Part shown: positions 41,302-49,856 of the stretch, piece after piece | Numbering within the stretch: the first letter of the stretch is position 1 | Layout: every line of letters begins with the position of its first letter | Assembly (NCBI GenBank): GCA_028292405.1 | Contig: JAQGMJ010000039.1 | Span: forward strand, 40,979-104,978 | DNA: 64,000 bases | DNA from: Betaproteobacteria bacterium | GTDB lineage: Bacteria; Pseudomonadota; Gammaproteobacteria; Burkholderiales; JAEUOS01 | Direction: 5' to 3' | Position numbers and translations under genes: made by a program | The notes under the pieces: generated by a model | Told to the model about the DNA's origin: nothing | Databases searched by the model: none | What the model saw: only the letters and a program-made list of their open reading frames with translations

Positions 41302-42141
41302 TCAGTCGATCAGGCCGCCTTCGTCGTGGAAAGGATAGGGACCGTCGAACTTGCCGATGTAGGAAGTGTGCGAGAGCCAGCCGTCTTCGGCCGACCAGGC
41401 GTGCAGGCGGATCGCCGGCGGCTCCATCATGAAACAGGAAGGGCCATCCGCCGACAAATCGAGTGCGACCTGGTGCGCCGGACTCGGGCTGGTGGACATG
41501 AAGATGCCGCGCCAGACGGTCTCGATCGACCGATGCAAATGGCCGCAAAGCACCGCCTGCACATGTGGATGATTCACCAGCACGGCCTTGAAGCTGGGCG
41601 CGTTCGCCAGGCCGATGTCATCCATGTGCCCGATCAACGTGCGGAAGGGCGGGTGGTGCATCAGCACCAGGGTGGGCCGGTCCGGGCGCTCGCGCAGTTG
41701 CTGCGCCAGCCAGCCCAGGCGTTTTTCGCACAACACACCGCCGCTCTCGCCCGGGATCACTGTGTCGAGCGCGACAATGCGCAGAGGCCACTCCTCGATC
41801 ACGTATTGCACGAACTCGGGATGCTGGCGCAGGTAAGCGTGTTCGGGAAACGCGGCGCGCAGGTTGGCGCGCTCGTCGTGGTTGCCGGGGATCATGTACA
41901 GCGGCAGGTCGAGTTCGCCGAGGAGTTCGCGCAGCAAGCCGTACTCTTCCGGGCGGCCGAAATCGGTGAGATCGCCGGTGGCCACCACGATGTCCGGGCG
42001 CTGCTTCAAACCCTTGATGTGCGCGATGCATTCGCGCAGGTGGCGCGCGGTATCGACCACGCGATAGGACAAGGCGCCGCGCGCCTTGATGTGCAAGTCG
42101 CTGATCTGGGCGATCAGGAAAGGTTTGGCTGGAGACTTCAT
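41302..42141 (-). CDS. Calcineurin-like phosphodiesterase (CpdA/GpdQ-like)
   Basis: A 279-residue metallophosphoesterase with the full motif set: ISDLHIK (about 12), ATGDLTD, IPGNHDER, LMHHPPF and CGHLHRS. CpdA and GpdQ relatives hydrolyse cyclic nucleotides or glycerophosphodiesters. It lies 53 bases after an ABC importer ATPase gene, in the same direction, so its substrate may be what the importer brings in. ATG at 42141, the preceding GTG being three bases earlier. Confidence 0.88.
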   Translation of the reverse strand: MKSPAKPFLIAQISDLHIKARGALSYRVVDTARHLRECIAHIKGLKQRPDIVVATGDLTDFGRPEEYGLLRELLGELDLPLYMIPGNHDERANLRAAFPEHAYLRQHPEFVQYVIEEWPLRIVALDTVIPGESGGVLCEKRLGWLAQQLRERPDRPTLVLMHHPPFRTLIGHMDDIGLANAPSFKAVLVNHPHVQAVLCGHLHRSIETVWRGIFMSTSPSPAHQVALDLSADGPSCFMMEPPAIRLHAWSAEDGWLSHTSYIGKFDGPYPFHDEGGLID

Positions 42142-42194
42142 CACTGCACCTTCAAAAAATTTCCATCGTTGCCGCGTTTTCGTAAATGGTCGCC

Positions 42195-43235
42195 CTACGC
42201 GGGTAGTACGATCATCGTGGCCGGGTCGATGCGCAAATGCACCTGCGAGGCCAGCGCGAATTCGCCGCGCTCGCTGGTGTCGACCAGCACCGGCGCGCCC
42301 TGGCCGATGTCGACCAGGAGTCGCGTGCGGTTGCCGAGGAAATAGCGCGCGGTAAGCGTGCCGCTGATGGCCCCGGCAGCCTCATGGCCCAGGCGCAAAT
42401 CTTCGGGCCGCACCATCACCACGCCGCCCACCGGCGCATCCGCCGGCCAGGGCAGCGCGGCGTTGCCGCAGCGCCATACGCCATCCTGCACATTGCCCTG
42501 CAGGCGGTTCACCGAGCCGACGAAATCGGCGACGAAGGCATTCGCTGGCGCATGGTAGATCTGCGTCGGCGAGCCGATCTGCACGATCTCGCCATGGTCC
42601 ATCACCACGATGCGGTCGCCCAGGGCCATTGCCTCTGCCTGGTCATGCGTCACGTAGATGGCGGTGATGCCGGCCTTGCGCAATAGCGTGTCGATATCCA
42701 CGCGCAGGGATTCGCGCAGCTTGGCGTCCAGCGCGGTGAGCGGCTCGTCGAGCAGCAGCACGCGCGGGGTGACGGCAATCGCGCGCGCCAGAGCAACGCG
42801 CTGGCGCTGACCGCCGGAGAGCTGGTCGATGCGTCTTGCGCTAAGTGCGCTCAGTTGCACCATTTCCAGCATTTCGGCGACACGGGCACGCCGCCGTTCT
42901 TCCGGCAGGCGGCGGATGCGCAGGCCGTAGCCGACGTTCTGCGCCACTGTCATGTTGGGGAACAGGGCGTAGCTCTGGAACACCATGCCGACGTTGCGCG
43001 TCTCCGGCGGCTGCGCGGTGACGTCTTCGCTGCCGAACAGGATGCGCCCGCCGGCATCCGGGCTTTCCAGTCCGGCGATCATCCGCAACAGGCTGGTCTT
43101 GCCGCAGCCCGATGGCCCGAGCAGCACCAGGGTCTCGCCGGACACCACCTCGAGGTCGACAGTCTCGAGCGCCCGCGTGCCGTTGGGGTAGGTCTTGCCG
43201 CACTGCAAAATGGAAATGGCGGTGCTGGTGCTCAT
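42195..43235 (-). CDS. ABC importer ATP-binding protein (PotA/FbpC type)
   Basis: A 346-residue ATPase. Walker A is GPSGCGKT (40-47), the Q-loop is MVFQSYALFPNM, the signature is LSGGQRQRVALARAI, Walker B is LLLDEPLTALD and the H-loop is YVTHDQAEA. Beyond about residue 240 a TOBE-type regulatory domain holds VMVRPEDLRLG. It overlaps the second permease gene by 4 bases (ATGA). It would energise uptake through the two permeases to its right. Confidence 0.94.
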   Translation of the reverse strand: MSTSTAISILQCGKTYPNGTRALETVDLEVVSGETLVLLGPSGCGKTSLLRMIAGLESPDAGGRILFGSEDVTAQPPETRNVGMVFQSYALFPNMTVAQNVGYGLRIRRLPEERRRARVAEMLEMVQLSALSARRIDQLSGGQRQRVALARAIAVTPRVLLLDEPLTALDAKLRESLRVDIDTLLRKAGITAIYVTHDQAEAMALGDRIVVMDHGEIVQIGSPTQIYHAPANAFVADFVGSVNRLQGNVQDGVWRCGNAALPWPADAPVGGVVMVRPEDLRLGHEAAGAISGTLTARYFLGNRTRLLVDIGQGAPVLVDTSERGEFALASQVHLRIDPATMIVLPA

Positions 43236-44026
43236 GCTTGGTCGTTCCTGCGCAGGAGGTTGTTCCAATATTGCAACGCTAACAGTAACGGAATGATGAT
43301 AAGAAAAAATATAATCGTATAGGCCGAACCGGTCTCCAGGCGCATCGAGGCATAGCTGTCGGCCAGGCCGACCGGCACGGTCATGGTGAGGGGCGTGTGC
43401 AACATCCATGTAATGTTGAACTCGCCCACCGACAAGGTCAGCACCATCAGCGCGCCGGCCAGCACCCCGCCGCGCACGTTGGGCAGCACCACGCTGAAAA
43501 AGCGCTGCGCGAAACCGGCGCCGAGTGTCGCCGCCGCCTCTTCAAGACTGCGAAGGTTGCCGGTGAGCATCACCGCCAGCACCGGGCGCACCATGAAGGG
43601 CAGCGTGAAAATGACGTGGCCTACCAGAATGAACACCCAGCTGGTGCGAAATTCCGGATAAGGCCCCCAGAACTGGATCAGTGCCAGCGCCGTCGCCAGC
43701 CCCGGCACCGCGACCGGCAGCACGATCAGCTCCTCGATCAGCCGCGCAATGCGCCCCTGGCGTTGCGCCAGCACATAAGCCGCCGGCACGCCGATCAGCG
43801 CGGTGATGGCCACGCAGGCCAGCGCGATGCCCACCGAGAGGTAAATCGTCTTCTCGTACAGGTCCCACACCTGGACGATCCATTTGAGCGTCAGCCCGCT
43901 CTTGATACCGACGAAATAATTGGTGGTGACACCAGCCATCACCGAGAGCACCATCGGCACCACCATGAAGGCACACACCAGCAAGGTGAACCCGAGTTGC
44001 GCGTAGAACAGCGGGGAGCGCTTCAT
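43232..44026 (-). CDS. ABC importer permease, second subunit (PotC-like)
   Basis: A 264-residue inner-membrane protein with about six helices. The cytoplasmic EAA loop is LRSLEEAAATLGAGFAQRFFSVVLPN, the docking site for the ATPase. The ATG at 44026 overlaps the first permease stop (ATGA). Confidence 0.92.
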   Translation of the reverse strand: MKRSPLFYAQLGFTLLVCAFMVVPMVLSVMAGVTTNYFVGIKSGLTLKWIVQVWDLYEKTIYLSVGIALACVAITALIGVPAAYVLAQRQGRIARLIEELIVLPVAVPGLATALALIQFWGPYPEFRTSWVFILVGHVIFTLPFMVRPVLAVMLTGNLRSLEEAAATLGAGFAQRFFSVVLPNVRGGVLAGALMVLTLSVGEFNITWMLHTPLTMTVPVGLADSYASMRLETGSAYTIIFFLIIIPLLLALQYWNNLLRRNDQA

Positions 44027-44853
44027 GCCGCCACCGTCACGGTGTTGCCCGCCACGCTGCGCGCCAGGGCCAGCACCGCCCAGGTGACCACGCCCAGCAC
44101 CACGGACAAGGCCGCGGCCACCGGAATGTTGGCGTAGTTGGTGAACTCGTTGTAGATCAGCATCGGCAGCACGGTGATGTTCGTCGCCAGCGTAAAGGCC
44201 GTGCCGAAGGCGCCGACACTGGTGGCAAAGCAGATGGCGCCGGACGAGACCAGCGCGGGGCCAAGCGCCGGCAGAGTAACGTCGCGCACGATCTGCAACG
44301 GGCTGGCCCCCAGGGTGCGCGCGGCTTCGACCAGCGCGTAGTCGAGCTTTTCCGCTGCCGCCATCACCGTAAGAATCACGCGTGGAATCGAGAAATACAG
44401 GTAGCCGAGAAACAGGCCGGAAAGCGAATAGGCCAGCACCAGCTTTTCGCCGGTGAGCCACTTCGTCAGGTCGCCGATCAGGCCCTGGCGCCCGCACAGC
44501 AGGATGATCAAAAAGCCCACCACCACGCCGGGAAAGGCCAGTGGAAAGGTGAGCACGGCCAGCAGCAGGCTGCGGCCGGGAAAGCGGTTGCGCTCGAGGA
44601 ACAGGCCGGCGATGCAGGAGATGACGAGCGTGGCCAACGTCACCAGCGCCGACAGCACGAAGGTGTAGATCAGGCTGGTCAGATAATTCTGGTTGGTCAG
44701 CACCGACCAGTAGGCGCCCATGCCCTGCGGCCCGCTGGCGCCGACGCCGACCAGGCGCGCCATCGGCAGCAGCCAGAAGGCCAGAAAAAACGCCGCTGCC
44801 GGCGCCATCAAGGCGCCAAGCAGCAGCGTGTGTTTACGCCCGTCCATGCTCAT
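44023..44853 (-). CDS. ABC importer permease, first subunit (PotB-like)
   Basis: A 276-residue inner-membrane protein with about six helices, and an EAA loop (YALVEAARTLGASPLQIVRDVTLPAL). It opens the permease pair; the binding-protein gene ends 68 bases upstream of its start. Confidence 0.92.
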   Translation of the reverse strand: MSMDGRKHTLLLGALMAPAAAFFLAFWLLPMARLVGVGASGPQGMGAYWSVLTNQNYLTSLIYTFVLSALVTLATLVISCIAGLFLERNRFPGRSLLLAVLTFPLAFPGVVVGFLIILLCGRQGLIGDLTKWLTGEKLVLAYSLSGLFLGYLYFSIPRVILTVMAAAEKLDYALVEAARTLGASPLQIVRDVTLPALGPALVSSGAICFATSVGAFGTAFTLATNITVLPMLIYNEFTNYANIPVAAALSVVLGVVTWAVLALARSVAGNTVTVAA

Positions 44854-44920
44854 GCCGCCGAACCGGCGCAGGTAAAAGCGCGGGCGGGTAAGCAGGCAAG
44901 AGCGAAGGCCAAAACGCGGC

Positions 44921-45940
44921 TTATTGCACTTCCTTCACATAGCGGTCGGAAAAGGCCTTTTGCGACGCTGCCATCTTGGCGTAGTCCACCGGCCTGGTGC
45001 GGGCGTAATCGGCCGCCGGCAGGAACCTGGCTGCCGCTTCTTTAGACATGGCGCCGGCGCGTACCGGGCGCAGATAGGCATTGGCCCACAGCGCCTGGCC
45101 TTCGTCCGACAGCACGAAGTCCAGCACCTTCTTCGCTTCGGCCTGGTGCGGCGCCTTGGCGACCATGCTCATGACGTAAGGCACGGCGACGGTGCCTTCG
45201 GCCGGAATGACGAAGGCGATGTTGGCCTTGTCTTTATACTTGGCGCGGTAGGCGTTGAAGTCGTAGTCGAACAGGATGGGGATTTCGCCCGACAGCACGC
45301 GCGCATACGAAGTCTGCTTCGGGATGATCGGCTGGTTCTTTTTCAGTTCCTTGAAGTAGTTCATCGCCGGAGTGAAGTCATCCAGGGTGCCGCCCAGCGC
45401 TGTATTCACCGCCACCGCGCCCACATAGCCGACGAAGGCCGAGGGCGGGTCGAGGTAGCCGATCATGCCCTTGTACTCGGGCTTGAGCAGGTCCTTCCAC
45501 GACTTCGGAATCGGCTTGCCGCCCAGCGCATCGACGTTGACCATGAAGCCCAGGGTGCCGGAATGGATGGTGAACCAGTAGCCTTCCGGGTCTTTCAAGT
45601 CGGCGGGAATCTGGTCGAACTTGGCCGGCTTGTAGGGCATCACCAGGCCGTCTTTTTTCGCCTGCACGCCGAAGGTGACGCCGACATAGGTGACGTCGGC
45701 CACCGGGTTGGCCTTCTCGGCGGCGATCTGCGCCATCGCCTGCCCCGAGTTCTTGTTGTCGAAGGGCACGGTGACGCCGGTCTTGGCCTTGATGGCGGCG
45801 ATCTGGCTGGCCCAGTCCGCCCATTCGGGCGGGCAGTTGTAGCAAATGGCCGTCTGGGCGACGGCCGGGGTGACGGCCAAGGCGGCAGCGGCAAAAACGC
45901 CGACAGCCAGCAAGCCGCGCAGGGCACGAGCGATGCGCAT
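44921..45940 (-). CDS. ABC importer substrate-binding protein
   Basis: A 339-residue periplasmic binding protein of the class II (PotD/FbpA/phosphonate) kind. The signal peptide ends at VAQTA (about 29). Mature sequence begins with AICYNCPPEWADWASQ, including two close cysteines, then LKPEYKGMIGYLDPPSAFVG and GEIPILFDYDFNAYRAKY in the ligand pocket. AAAGGAG stands before the ATG at 45940. Order binding protein - permease - permease - ATPase - phosphodiesterase supports one operon. The ligand could be a phosphonate, a glycerophosphodiester or another phosphorylated compound; polyamine or iron are less supported because a phosphodiesterase follows. Confidence 0.9.
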   Translation of the reverse strand: MRIARALRGLLAVGVFAAAALAVTPAVAQTAICYNCPPEWADWASQIAAIKAKTGVTVPFDNKNSGQAMAQIAAEKANPVADVTYVGVTFGVQAKKDGLVMPYKPAKFDQIPADLKDPEGYWFTIHSGTLGFMVNVDALGGKPIPKSWKDLLKPEYKGMIGYLDPPSAFVGYVGAVAVNTALGGTLDDFTPAMNYFKELKKNQPIIPKQTSYARVLSGEIPILFDYDFNAYRAKYKDKANIAFVIPAEGTVAVPYVMSMVAKAPHQAEAKKVLDFVLSDEGQALWANAYLRPVRAGAMSKEAAARFLPAADYARTRPVDYAKMAASQKAFSDRYVKEVQ

Positions 45941-46220
45941 GAAAACTTCTCCTTTGTGGATGGACCTGCTTGGTCGGCGGTGGGTCACCGCCGCCCGGAC
46001 GCTTGCGCGGCATGCCGCGCCCGTCCGGAAATTGTTCGCGCATTTTAGCGTCGCGCGCATTTGCGTGCTGGATACGCGTTTTTGCGTTGGCGAAACCGGC
46101 TCGAAAAGCTCCCTGGGCAGGCGGCAGTGCCGGCGCGGGCAGAGTTTATGTACAGCGCGTGACAGGCACGTGACCTGTTCGGCGCGAGTGAGGTGCAGAT
46201 GAAACCCGGTGAGGCGGCCG

Positions 46221-47207
46221 CTACTCCATCTTGATGTTGGCGTCCTTCACCACCTTGCCCCATTTGGCCAGGTCGGACTTGTTATACTCCAGCAGATGCT
46301 CCGGGGTGCAGGACTCGGCGTTCATGCCCAGCTTGGCGTAGCGCTCCTGCATGTCGGGCGCGGCCAGCGCGGCCACAGTCGCGCGGTTGAGTAGGTCGAT
46401 GATGGGCCGCGGCGTTTTCGCCGGGGCGTAGAGCGCGGTCCAGATGATCACCTCGTAGCCGGGCGCGCCGGACTCGGCGATCGTCGGCACCCCCGGCAGG
46501 TCCTTGTAGCGCTTCAGGCTGGCCACGCCCAGGGCGCGCACCTTACCCGTTTTGATGTTGGGCAAGGCCGAGGGGATGTTGTCGAACATCAGCGAAATGT
46601 TGCCGGCCAGCACGTCCAGCGCCGCGGGCGCCGCGCCCTTGTAGGGCACGTGCAGCAGCTTGGTGCCCGTCTGCGCGGCGAACAATTCGCCGCTCAGATG
46701 ATAGGTGCTGCCGATGCCGGAGGAGGAGTAGCTGAGCTTGTTCGGATTGGCCTTGGCGTAGGTGATCAGCTCGGCGATGGTTTTGGCCGGCACCGAGGGG
46801 TGGACCACCAGCACGTTTTCGATTGTCGCCGTCAGCGAAATCGGCGCGTAGTCGCGGATCGGGTCGTAGGTCACCTTGGTGTTGAGCACCGGGTTGGCCG
46901 ACATGATGGAAGAACTGCTGAGCAGCAGCGTGTAGCCGTCGGGCGCGGACTTGGCGACGAATTCAGCGCCTATGCCCCCGGTGGCGCCGGTTCGGTTGTC
47001 GGGCACCACCGACTGCTTGAGCGACTCCGACAGCTTTTGCGCCACCAGACGGCCGACGATGTCCGCCGGCCCGCCGGCGGCGAAGGGGATGATCATGCGG
47101 ATCGGGTGGTCGGGGTAGGTTTGCGCATGTGCGACGGTGTTCATGAGCACCAGGGCACAGCCAAGTAATATGCGGCGCGCGGCGGATCGAGCGGATTGCG
47201 GCTTCAT
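46221..47207 (-). CDS. Bug/TctC-type tripartite tricarboxylate transporter receptor
   Basis: A 328-residue binding protein. Signal peptide ends AHAQ (about 29). Family signs: YPDHPIRMIIPFAAGGPADI, then NRTGATGGIG, GYTLLLSSSS, HVPYKGAAPA and PGVPTIAESGAPGYE. It follows 32 bases after another Bug gene in the same direction, so the two are probably co-transcribed. The ligand is an unknown carboxylate; no tctAB is nearby. Confidence 0.93.
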   Translation of the reverse strand: MKPQSARSAARRILLGCALVLMNTVAHAQTYPDHPIRMIIPFAAGGPADIVGRLVAQKLSESLKQSVVPDNRTGATGGIGAEFVAKSAPDGYTLLLSSSSIMSANPVLNTKVTYDPIRDYAPISLTATIENVLVVHPSVPAKTIAELITYAKANPNKLSYSSSGIGSTYHLSGELFAAQTGTKLLHVPYKGAAPAALDVLAGNISLMFDNIPSALPNIKTGKVRALGVASLKRYKDLPGVPTIAESGAPGYEVIIWTALYAPAKTPRPIIDLLNRATVAALAAPDMQERYAKLGMNAESCTPEHLLEYNKSDLAKWGKVVKDANIKME

Positions 47208-47239
47208 TTTGTCTCCCGTTATTTTTTCGCTGCAACTGC

Positions 47240-48223
47240 TCAATCGATTTTCAGGTTGGCCTCTTTCACCAGTTTTGCATAGCGCGCCGTATCCGTGCGC
47301 ACGATCGCCGCGAACTCTTCCGGCGTGCGCGTCACGGTGTCGTCGGCGCCGGCATCGGCCAGTTGCTTTTTCACCTCGGGCACGCGCATCACGCGCATGA
47401 TCTCTTCGTGCAGCTTGTTCACGATGGCCGGCGGCGTGCCGGCGGGGGCGAACACGCCGTACCACGTCGCCATCACATAGCCCGGCAGCCCCGCTTCCTC
47501 CACCGTGGGCACATCAGGAAAATCGGCCATGCGGCGGGTACTGGAAATGCCCAGGGCCCGCAGTCGGTTGGCGCGCACGAAGGGCGACGCGGCGGCAACG
47601 GTATCGAAAGCCACCAGGTGCTGGCCGGCGAGGAGGTCCTGCATCGACTGGCCGCTGCCCTTGTAAGGTACATGCACAAGGTCGACGTGGGCCATGGTCT
47701 TGAACATCTCCCCGGCGAGGTGCGGGCTGCTGCCGTTGCCCGCCGACGGAAAAGTGAGCTTGCCGGGATTCGCCTTCGCGTAGGCGATCAGCTCCCTGAT
47801 GTTGTGTACCTGGGCAAGGTTCGGGTGCGCGAGCACGAAGCTGGGCACCGAGGCGGTCAGGGTAATCGGCGCGAAGTCCTTGATCACGTCGTAGCCGAGG
47901 TTGCGGAACAGGCTGGGCGCAATCGCGTTCACCGAAACGTGGCCCATCATGATGGTGTAGCCGTCGGGCGCTGCCTTGGCGACCACGGCGGCCGCGACTG
48001 TGCCGGTGGCCCCGGGGCGATTTTCGATTACCACCTGCTGGCCGATGGCTTCGGAGAGGCGCGGCACGATGATGCGCGCCACCACGTCGGTGCCGCCGCC
48101 GGGCGGAAAGCCGACGACCATGCGGATCGGGCGGGTCGGGTAAGCCTGCGCGCCAGCATCGCCCACGGTCATGAGCAAAGCCGCGACAATACCAAACGCC
48201 ATCAGCGAAATGCGCTGCATCAT
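47240..48223 (-). CDS. Bug/TctC-type tripartite tricarboxylate transporter receptor
   Basis: A 327-residue binding protein. Signal peptide ends DAGAQ (about 26). Family signs: YPTRPIRMVVGFPPGGGTDV, then ENRPGATGTVA, GYTIMMGHVSV, HVPYKGSGQS and PDVPTVEEAGLPGYV. It is the first gene of the pair with 46221-47207. Two in-frame ATGs stand at the start (48223 and 48220). Confidence 0.93.
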   Translation of the reverse strand: MMQRISLMAFGIVAALLMTVGDAGAQAYPTRPIRMVVGFPPGGGTDVVARIIVPRLSEAIGQQVVIENRPGATGTVAAAVVAKAAPDGYTIMMGHVSVNAIAPSLFRNLGYDVIKDFAPITLTASVPSFVLAHPNLAQVHNIRELIAYAKANPGKLTFPSAGNGSSPHLAGEMFKTMAHVDLVHVPYKGSGQSMQDLLAGQHLVAFDTVAAASPFVRANRLRALGISSTRRMADFPDVPTVEEAGLPGYVMATWYGVFAPAGTPPAIVNKLHEEIMRVMRVPEVKKQLADAGADDTVTRTPEEFAAIVRTDTARYAKLVKEANLKID

Positions 48224-48420
48224 TTTGTCTCCAACAGCGAAGAGCCGCGGTCGTCTATGCGCCCCGCGTGCTTGACGCCTGATTTTGCTTGTGGAAATAA
48301 TCGCCGCCGCGCTTTGATGTCGCCTTCTGCCCGCACGCGCGGTGGCGCATTATAGGGAGCGCAACGCGGCGGCGTCAGCCGCCTTTTATGGAATTCATTG
48401 TTTCCTGAATCGAAACCATC

Positions 48421-48987
48421 ATGGCCAAAACCAGACGCTTCAAGCAAATCACCTTAGACGACCTCGACCCCGAAGGCCGCAAGCTGGGCGAGCAGATCAT
48501 GACCTTTTCCTCCGTCGGACTCGGCGGCCCCTACAACCCGATGCTGCGCAGCCCGGTGATGGCCGACCGCCTGAAAAAGCTGCTGGACTACCTGCGCTTT
48601 ACCAGTTCGCTGCCGCTGCGCCTGAACGAGTTCGCCATCCTGATCCAGGCCCGCTTGTGGAGCTCGCAAGTGGAGTGGTATGCCCACTACCCGCTGGCGA
48701 TCAAGGCCGGCTTGCCCGCTTCGGTGGCCGATGAGCTCAAGCTGCACAAGCGGCCCTCTGGCATGAAGGAAGACGAAGCCGTGGTCTACGACTTCTGCAT
48801 GGAACTCACCAACAAGCACTGGGTCAGCGACGAGTTGTTCAACAAAGCAAAGACCCTACTGGGCGAGCAGCAACTGATCGACCTGGTGGCAGTCAGCGGC
48901 ACCTATGTAACGGTGGCGATGCTGCTCAACACCGCCCAGGAAGGCGTACCGGAAGGCAAGGAACTGCCGTTCCCGGAAGTAGCTTAA
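48421..48987 (+). CDS. Carboxymuconolactone decarboxylase-like (AhpD-fold) protein
   Basis: A 188-residue all-helical protein. The family core is LNEFAILIQARLWSSQVEWYAHYPLAIKAGL, where the usual CxxC peroxidase pair of AhpD is absent, and YVTVAMLLNTAQEGVPEGKELPFPEV closes it. It therefore belongs to the CMD-like group without peroxidase cysteines, which takes part in aromatic or keto-acid pathways. The two Bug receptors read away from it on the other side. The upstream ribosome site is weak. Confidence 0.82.
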   Translation: MAKTRRFKQITLDDLDPEGRKLGEQIMTFSSVGLGGPYNPMLRSPVMADRLKKLLDYLRFTSSLPLRLNEFAILIQARLWSSQVEWYAHYPLAIKAGLPASVADELKLHKRPSGMKEDEAVVYDFCMELTNKHWVSDELFNKAKTLLGEQQLIDLVAVSGTYVTVAMLLNTAQEGVPEGKELPFPEVA

Positions 48988-49041
48988 GGGCGGCGGAGGC
49001 GACTGCGCCAGGCCGCCCGGACCGCAGCGCGCCAAACCTGA

Positions 49042-49066
49042 GCCGGCGCATCCCGCCGGCCTTTTT
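49042..49066 (+). terminator. Terminator after CMD-like gene
   Basis: Two copies of the self-complementary GCCGGC (49042-49047 and 49055-49060) form a 6-bp stem with a 7-nt loop, then CTTTTTC. Confidence 0.8.
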
Positions 49067-49069
49067 CGC

Positions 49070-49116
49070 TTGACTTGGGAAATGACTTGGGTTGAAATAG
49101 AACGACCGTTCGATTT
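49070..49116 (+). promoter_or_regulatory. TetR-gene promoter with overlapping palindromic operator
   Basis: A -35-like TTGACT (49070-49075), a 17-base spacer and a -10-like TGAAAT (49093-49098) place the start site near 49105. GAACGACCGTTC (49100-49111) is an inverted repeat 5-2-5, and AAAT/ATTT flanks at 49095-49098 and 49113-49116 extend the symmetry to 22 bp. The operator therefore covers the -10 and start region, as expected for self-repression by the TetR protein. Confidence 0.6.
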
Positions 49117-49129
49117 TACTTGACCCTCG

Positions 49130-49786
49130 ATGATCCCGACCAAACCCAGCAAAGGCACTCAGACGCGCGAGCGCATTCTCGATGCGGCGCTGGAAATCGC
49201 CAGCCGCGATGGCCTGGAGGGGCTCACCATCGGCCAGCTGGCGGAAGCCCTGGCAATGTCCAAAAGCGGAGTGTTTGCTCACTTTGGAAGCCGCGAGGAG
49301 TTGCAGATTGCGGTGATCGACGAGTATGGCAGGCGCTTCATGGACGATGTATTCCATCCGGCCTTGCGTCAGCCGCGCGGCCTGCCGCGCTTGGGCGTGA
49401 TGTTCGAGAACTGGCTGCACCGGGTGCAATACGTCGAGATTCCCAATGGCTGCGTGTTCATTTCCGGCGCGGTGGAATTCGACGACCGCGAAGGGCCGGT
49501 GCGCGACCGCATGGTGCTGGTGACCGAGGGCTGGCGCGGCGAACTCCTCAAGGCAGTGCGCCTGGCGGTGGCCGAAGGCCACCTGCGCGCCGACTGCGAC
49601 CCCGAGCAATTGCTGTTCGAAATCTATGGCTACATGCTGGTGCTGCACCACGACGCCCGCCTGCTGCGCGACCCGCGCGCGGTTGAGCGCGCCCGCGCCA
49701 GCTTCATGCGCGCGATCCAAGCGTATGGCACGCCGGCCGGTATCGCACTCCTGAACGCTCCGCCCCACCAGCGGCGCGCCGCCTGA
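49130..49786 (+). CDS. TetR-family transcriptional regulator
   Basis: A 218-residue regulator. The helix-turn-helix is LTIGQLAEALAMSKSGVFAHFGSREEL (about 32-58); the rest is a helical ligand-binding domain. It precedes the acyl-CoA dehydrogenase gene by 70 bases in the same direction, so it likely senses an acyl-CoA or fatty acid and represses its own beta-oxidation block. An operator-like palindrome overlaps its promoter. Confidence 0.93.
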   Translation: MIPTKPSKGTQTRERILDAALEIASRDGLEGLTIGQLAEALAMSKSGVFAHFGSREELQIAVIDEYGRRFMDDVFHPALRQPRGLPRLGVMFENWLHRVQYVEIPNGCVFISGAVEFDDREGPVRDRMVLVTEGWRGELLKAVRLAVAEGHLRADCDPEQLLFEIYGYMLVLHHDARLLRDPRAVERARASFMRAIQAYGTPAGIALLNAPPHQRRAA

Positions 49787-49856
49787 AATAGCCGCGACAC
49801 GCCATCCGTACAAGCTCGTCTTTCCACCCCATTCCTCCCGATAAGGTCCGATCCCA

